Positions 58,960-64,000 of a stretch of 64,000 nt of DNA are shown piece after piece. The stretch comes from Amaurobius ferox (taxonomy: Eukaryota; Arthropoda; Arachnida; Araneae; Amaurobiidae). Made by a program: the position numbers and the translations under genes. The notes under the pieces are model-generated. The model searched no databases and was not told the origin of the DNA. It was given only the letters and a program-made list of their open reading frames with translations. The DNA lies in contig OX578142.1 of assembly GCA_951213105.1 (NCBI GenBank), forward strand, positions 120,747,354 to 120,811,353, written 5' to 3'. Numbering within the stretch: the first letter of the stretch is position 1; each line of letters opens with the position of its first letter.

Positions 58960-60610
58960 CTAAAATAGAAAAATCAATGCATGTCATACCAATTTCAGCA
59001 ATTTAAAGCAGTCAAAGTATATTGCATAATTTATAGATAGGCCTAGGCTGAAGATGCAAAATGCAATACAATTGTGACAATATTTGTTCATTCTTCTTTC
59101 TACACCAGTGCCAAGGCTTTTTCTTCTTTTTTTTCTTTACATTGAAGTCATGGCTTTCTGATCATCTAACAGACCTTTTTCCATATAAATAATTTTAAAA
59201 ATATGTTTGAAAATTACAATTGATAAAATTTATCTATCTTATTAAAATTTTTATGTCTAAAGCAAATTACAAAATTATAAATAGCAAAAATTTAAATATC
59301 TTGCTTAGCACAATATACTAATTTATCAGTATAAACCCATTTCAGGAATTTAAGTATATAATAAAAGTGTATGAAATAAATAAAAACATGTTAAAATATT
59401 AATGTATTAATGTACAAAAGATACTTAACAAATTTTAAAAATATATACTTGAGTTTTCGTAGCTCACTCTAACATTCAAGTTTTCGTGTAAAATAAAACA
59501 TAATGCAAACTCACCCAAAAATCACTGTGCTGAGCATTAACAGAATTTAATCAACTTTTATACAGATTAACAAAACATCCCACATTTCTATACAATGCTA
59601 TGGTTATGGTGAAGCAGAAACAACTTAATACACTTAGCCATAAATATATCAACACCATGCACACAACAGCAGCACAAACCCACATTTCTGACTATTTTTT
59701 AAAAATATAGTTTTTGGTTCTTGAATTTCAGGCTGTACTCATCTCCTCACATATACAGTCCATGAAAGAAGGAAATCTCCCTCCCATAGATTTATATTTC
59801 ATTATGTAGCAGTGACGAATCTGTTGTACAACCACCCCACAATTCTTTCTTTGACAATGTTATAGAAAATGAGTTTTTTTTTTACATTTGATACTGATTG
59901 ATTTGGTAGAAGTTAACAGATTTTTTTTCTAAACAAGAAGTGGATCAAAAATAGGGAAGAAAATTAAACTTCTGCCAAAAACAAGGAATGTAAAAATGCA
60001 AAATAAAGGTTCCCACTCTTCTCTGAAGAAAATATCATTTATGACACTTTATAATAAAGGGCTTTATATCCTAGTTGGAAATGCTGGACATCTTTCTATT
60101 TCACACACAGGAGATTGTCTTTCTCTAATGTTCATGCCTCGAAATAATTTACAAAGGATAAATGAGGGTTCATGCCCATACTTTAAAATGAAATTCGCTG
60201 TGTTTCCAGGTTTTCCTTATTGTTTTCAGTAAAATACTAGATAATACATACTGATATTTTAAAATAAATTTTATTAAAAAAAACCCAATAAACCAAACAA
60301 TAAAAACAATATTTTTCAATTTTACAATACTGACACTCTGAAACCCAGCTATTAAAATTTTTTTGAAATACAGAATATTTTAAATTGGTATAGTGTTTTC
60401 TGTTTATGCATTTAAGTCACATTTAATTTAAACCTTTCTGAAATTACAAGACTTCTTCCCCCCTAAAAAACACAATATTTTTTAATAAAACAATTAAAAT
60501 TATAGTATCTAAGTTACCATTCTTTAAATGTCCATTTCAGAAAAATATAAATTTAGAAAAAGCTTTCTAAGTTAAAAAAAAATAGTGATAATTCAATTTA
60601 AGATAATGTT

Positions 60611-60645
<35 letters not shown>

Positions 60646-60952
60646 AAATATATTTATAAATTAGTGAAAAGTTAGTTTTGAATATGGTTTGGTCGTTTGG
60701 ATTTGGTTTGGTTAGTTTTGGATTTTTAATAGATAGTTTCATACCTCCTAACTTTAAAAATAAAAAGATTATAACATGAAATGTATGAAGAAGTCTTTTC
60801 TTATAGTGTCAAGTACAGTGTACACTTCATTTTCAGCAAACATAGTAAGAACTATTATACTCTTTTTTTAGAACTTTCATTAAATATGTGTGCAAAAGCA
60901 CACATATTTCATACAGTCATACAAAATGTTAGGCAAAACTAGGAGTGACATC
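58960..60952 (-). other. CCNY: CCNY intron upstream of exon a, no N-terminal exon seen
   Basis: I looked for the remaining cyclin Y N-terminal sequence on the minus strand up to 64000 and recognised none. The segment is AT-rich, with an A tract at 60615-60643. Confidence 0.5.
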
Positions 60953-62759
60953 CAGGGCCAGATTTATAAGGGGACAAAAGGGGCAATTGCCCCGGGCCCA
61001 CCTAGCCAGCCTTTATGCAAAAATACAAGCAATAATTAGAAAATTACTTTTCTAAAAAAAGGGAGCCCTTTATGCAAAAATATAATAATTAAAAAATTAT
61101 TTTAATAAAAAAAATGTAGAGAATCTTACCTCCAAAGGCACATAGGTCGCCAAATTTGGGTATGTAAGTGGCGTATGTTTCAGCTTGCAAATGCATGTTT
61201 CTGCCAAATTGTTTGATCACACAATGCTGCAAGTTACAAGTTGAGAGAAGAAAGAGGTCTAGTGTCTCCCCGTTACATTGAATTGCTATGGAAGGGCCTT
61301 TCGGATTCAAATATTTTCTAGCAACCCCGATAGTTAGCGCTTTGGTGATATTTTGTGGTATTGAACCGCCGTAAATTGACATTGGAACGGAGCTTTGTTG
61401 TTTATACTTATTGCCTATACCAAAAAAATAGATTTTCAACAAAAAGCAACGAACATTTGTTGTTTATGTGATTATGAGTGCTTATCAATGGCAGCTTTTA
61501 TCGAACAAATACAAAAAGAAAAATAACACTGAAAGTAAAAATATGAAAATAATTTAATTTTAAAAGTAAAACACAAATTACAAATTCAACCTACACACTA
61601 CATAAAAACATTACATGTAACTAATATCAGCTAATCTGTGAATGAACTTTTTAATTAAAGAAATTCATTAAAATTTGAAAAATAGCATTTATACAATCTC
61701 TAAATTAGCAACGTGGGGTACGACATTAAAATCTCAGAAGTTGATTCTCGAAATTTTATTTTATTGCATTTTTACTTTCTCTGTAATACATGGTAATGCA
61801 TAGGGAAAATATTGGAATCATGTCAAAAATCACAATTTTCGACGGATGTTTTGGGACCTCTAGAACACGAAAAAACTATTTTTTGCTTTACGTCTGTGTG
61901 TATCTGTCTGTCTTGGTAATGTATGTATCTACTGTAACTCAAAAAGTTCTTGAAAGTCTACCAAAATCTTTCTCAGTGTATAGTAAAGTAGCAGTCAAAT
62001 CATACATTATCAAATAAGCGATTTCGTGCCAAATATGTTTTCCAACCTTCAAACGGTCTTTCGTTCCAACTTAATGAGCATGGGCAGTATATGTTTTCAT
62101 ATCCACCATAGCAATTCATCACAATGGAAGGACATTAGTAGAACGGAAAGGATTGCCAAAGAAAGAAAAGGGCAGGTTTTGTTTTGTGCAAACTTTATTT
62201 CCTGATCAACATTAACATGCATGCATTGGGCGAACTTCTGAAGAATATGAAGTGTGTTTTTCTCAGAGTATATTTTAATGAACTTTCACCAGATGACAAA
62301 TCTAAACAGTCTAACACAGGTTGAAATAAAGGTAAGTAGTCTAATATTTTAAAAATATTTCATTTTGTATATATCTTTTGTATATAATAAGATCTTCCGT
62401 GGCCCCTAAGCACAGACAAGATTGGGGGCCCTTGGACTAAAAGATTGGGCTCTACATACTAAATCATTATTGTTTCATTCATTATTAGATAATTATTGTT
62501 TCATTCATTATTAGATCATTATTGAAGTTTACATTTTTTAAGGGGGTCCATCGCCCTTGAAGAAATATATTTTATTTTTCAAAATTAAATTTTGATATTT
62601 TATGTATGTATTTGTAGGTCATCTCATATTCATTTGAAATAAAAATATATTTTATAGCTATCATATTTTTTTTAAAGAACAAATGTACAATGTGCTAAAA
62701 GTGGTGTTGACCATTTTTGATACTTTCCATGCAATTTTTTAGTTTTTGCTTTTTAAATA

Positions 62760-62793
<34 letters not shown>

Positions 62794-64000
62794 TAGAACT
62801 GGAGAAAAAAGTTCGTAACTGAATTTTTGGCAAAATATCATAATGAATAAAATAAATCAGAATAAAAATTTAACTTAAAATTAAAATATCAAAATTGTGT
62901 TCAGACAGTTTATTTATATATACATGTAATATATTTCTTAAAAATTTACAGTTTTACATAGAAGACCAAGTATGCCACGAAAAATTCAGTTGTCTGGGGC
63001 TCAGAAGCGAAAAGCTACCAAAGAAAGAAGTGAAAAAATGCTGATATTTTGGCAAAGATATCACGCTTTACAGAATTTTTCTCAAGTTCAAAATCAAGAA
63101 CATGGAATCCAATGTTGAAGAATCCGTATCAGATAGCCCTTTTAAAGAATCAACTGTATTTCCAAGCATATCTCCAGAAAACGAGAATAGCACATTGCAT
63201 CAAGACATTGAAGGTGATTGATCATCACATGCTAGAAGTATTTCAAATATGGACAGTGAGGTGCCCCCATGTGATCCAGATCCAGCCAGGTGGTTTCCTG
63301 TTAGAAAGAAGCATGTGTCCTTTTGGTCAAAATCAGCTATGATATGTCAAAACAAAAATGACTCTGATTCCTACGCAGAATCTCAATGCCATTATCAAAC
63401 AGGTGAAAGTCAAGGTAAACTGGAAGGGAATTGTCGCTATTTTAAGAATTCCATGTTTTACACTAGACATGACAACGGGGAACAGCATTTGAGAAAGTGG
63501 CTCCTGTACAGCCGGTCGAAAAGTGCAGTTTACTGCTTTTATTGTACGTTGTTAACCAGTCAATGTGACAGGTTTTCCAGAAAGGACGGTTTTAATGACT
63601 GGAAAAAAGCAGAGGAAAAATGAAAACTCATGAGCAAAGCCAAGGCCACAAGGATTCTGTGCTGAAGTACAATCTACGATGTAGGGAATTTTCTCATGTT
63701 GACAGAGAATTAGAAAAACAAGTGCAGGAAAAAAATAAATATTGGATGGAAGTATTGTGCAGTGTTGTGGCTGTGACAACCTTTCTATCTGAGAGAGGTC
63801 TGGCATTTAGGGGTAGTGAAGAGATCATTGGATCCAAGCATAAAGGGAATTTTTTAGGAATTATGGAACTTATTGCACAATTTAATCCATTTCTGATGAG
63901 TCACCTTAAAGAATTTGGTAATTCTGGAAGTGGCAAGCAGTCATACTTATCGCCAACTATCTACGAAGAAATTGTTATGCTTATGGCAAAATGTGTTAAG
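60953..64000 (+). mobile_element. hAT-type element encoding a ZMYM1-like transposase (runs off window)
   Basis: The left end reads CAGGGCCAGATTTATAAGG, followed by the palindromic GGGGCAATTGCCCCGGGCCC common at such termini. A GGGGGCCC-rich subterminal-like patch lies at 62398-62460, suggesting rearrangement or a nested copy. The transposase frame starts at 62972. The right end is outside the window. Confidence 0.6.
62972..64000 (+). pseudogene. ZMYM1-like hAT transposase (TTF zinc finger, DUF4371), frameshifted, partial
   Basis: Starts MPRKIQLSGAQKRKATKERS, the usual opening of this family. The frame shifts at an A run (63033-63038) into LAKISRFTEFFSSSK, then shifts again to ESNVEESVSDSP with a TGA at 63219-63221. 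The frame 63249-63623 has CDPDPARWFPVRKKHVSFWS and the zinc-finger-like CRYF..SMFYTR...HLRKWLLYS and VYCFYCTLL. Another A run (63616-63620) breaks the frame. From 63620 it is open to the window edge with THEQSQGHKDSVLKY, LSERGLAFRGS, GNFLGIMELIAQFNPFL and YLSPTIYEEIV, the start of DUF4371. The catalytic domain lies beyond 64000. Confidence 0.85.

Overview
This window looks like nuclear DNA of an arthropod, quite possibly a chelicerate such as a spider. That placement is an inference from AT-rich sequence, canonical GT-AG introns of 5-13 kb and the mix of transposable elements. No bacterial-style gene organisation, rRNA, tRNA gene or CRISPR array was seen. Nearly all the short open frames are chance or transposon-derived.

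The one host gene I can support is cyclin Y (CCNY) on the minus strand. Five coding exons lie at 58771-58959, 53944-54063, 40629-40795, 28501-28663 and 16873-16989. They join in frame with consensus splice sites and give the C-terminal ~251 residues, including the cyclin box and the stop codon. The N-terminal exon or exons (about 90 residues in the human protein) must lie beyond position 64000. Positions 1-16872 are 3' flank, possibly with 3' UTR just below 16873.

Everything else is repeats, many with readable boundaries. The 3' flank holds a hAT-like element (3785-6939), a piggyBac relic (9887-10969) and a Tigger/pogo relic (11392-14896). The Tigger is split by a palindromic pair of Penelope-like 3' ends (13223-14800) flanked by a 12-bp target duplication. 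Intron d-e holds two abutting inverted-repeat elements (19978-21684), a hAT element with a perfect 8-bp duplication (22861-24662), a minisatellite, and a third inverted-repeat element carrying a SINE fragment. Intron c-d holds a mariner (32152-33456) and a degenerate copia element with a 3' LTR and a tRNA-derived SINE inserted in it (34795-38000). Intron b-c holds a second piggyBac relic (43663-44892), an inverted-repeat element interrupted by a 71-bp piggyBac-type MITE, a ~165-bp satellite split by an LTR-like block, and a second pogo relic. Intron a-b holds a mariner/LINE composite. A frameshifted ZMYM1-like hAT transposase runs off the right edge.

I did not find a new multi-gene system. 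The most interesting signal is a pair of hammerhead-ribozyme-like motifs, one in each Penelope-like arm. Each appears to have lost a different catalytic guanine. Next are the TTAA insertion whose empty site survives in a sister repeat in the same window, and a duplicated 5' splice site at a CCNY exon.
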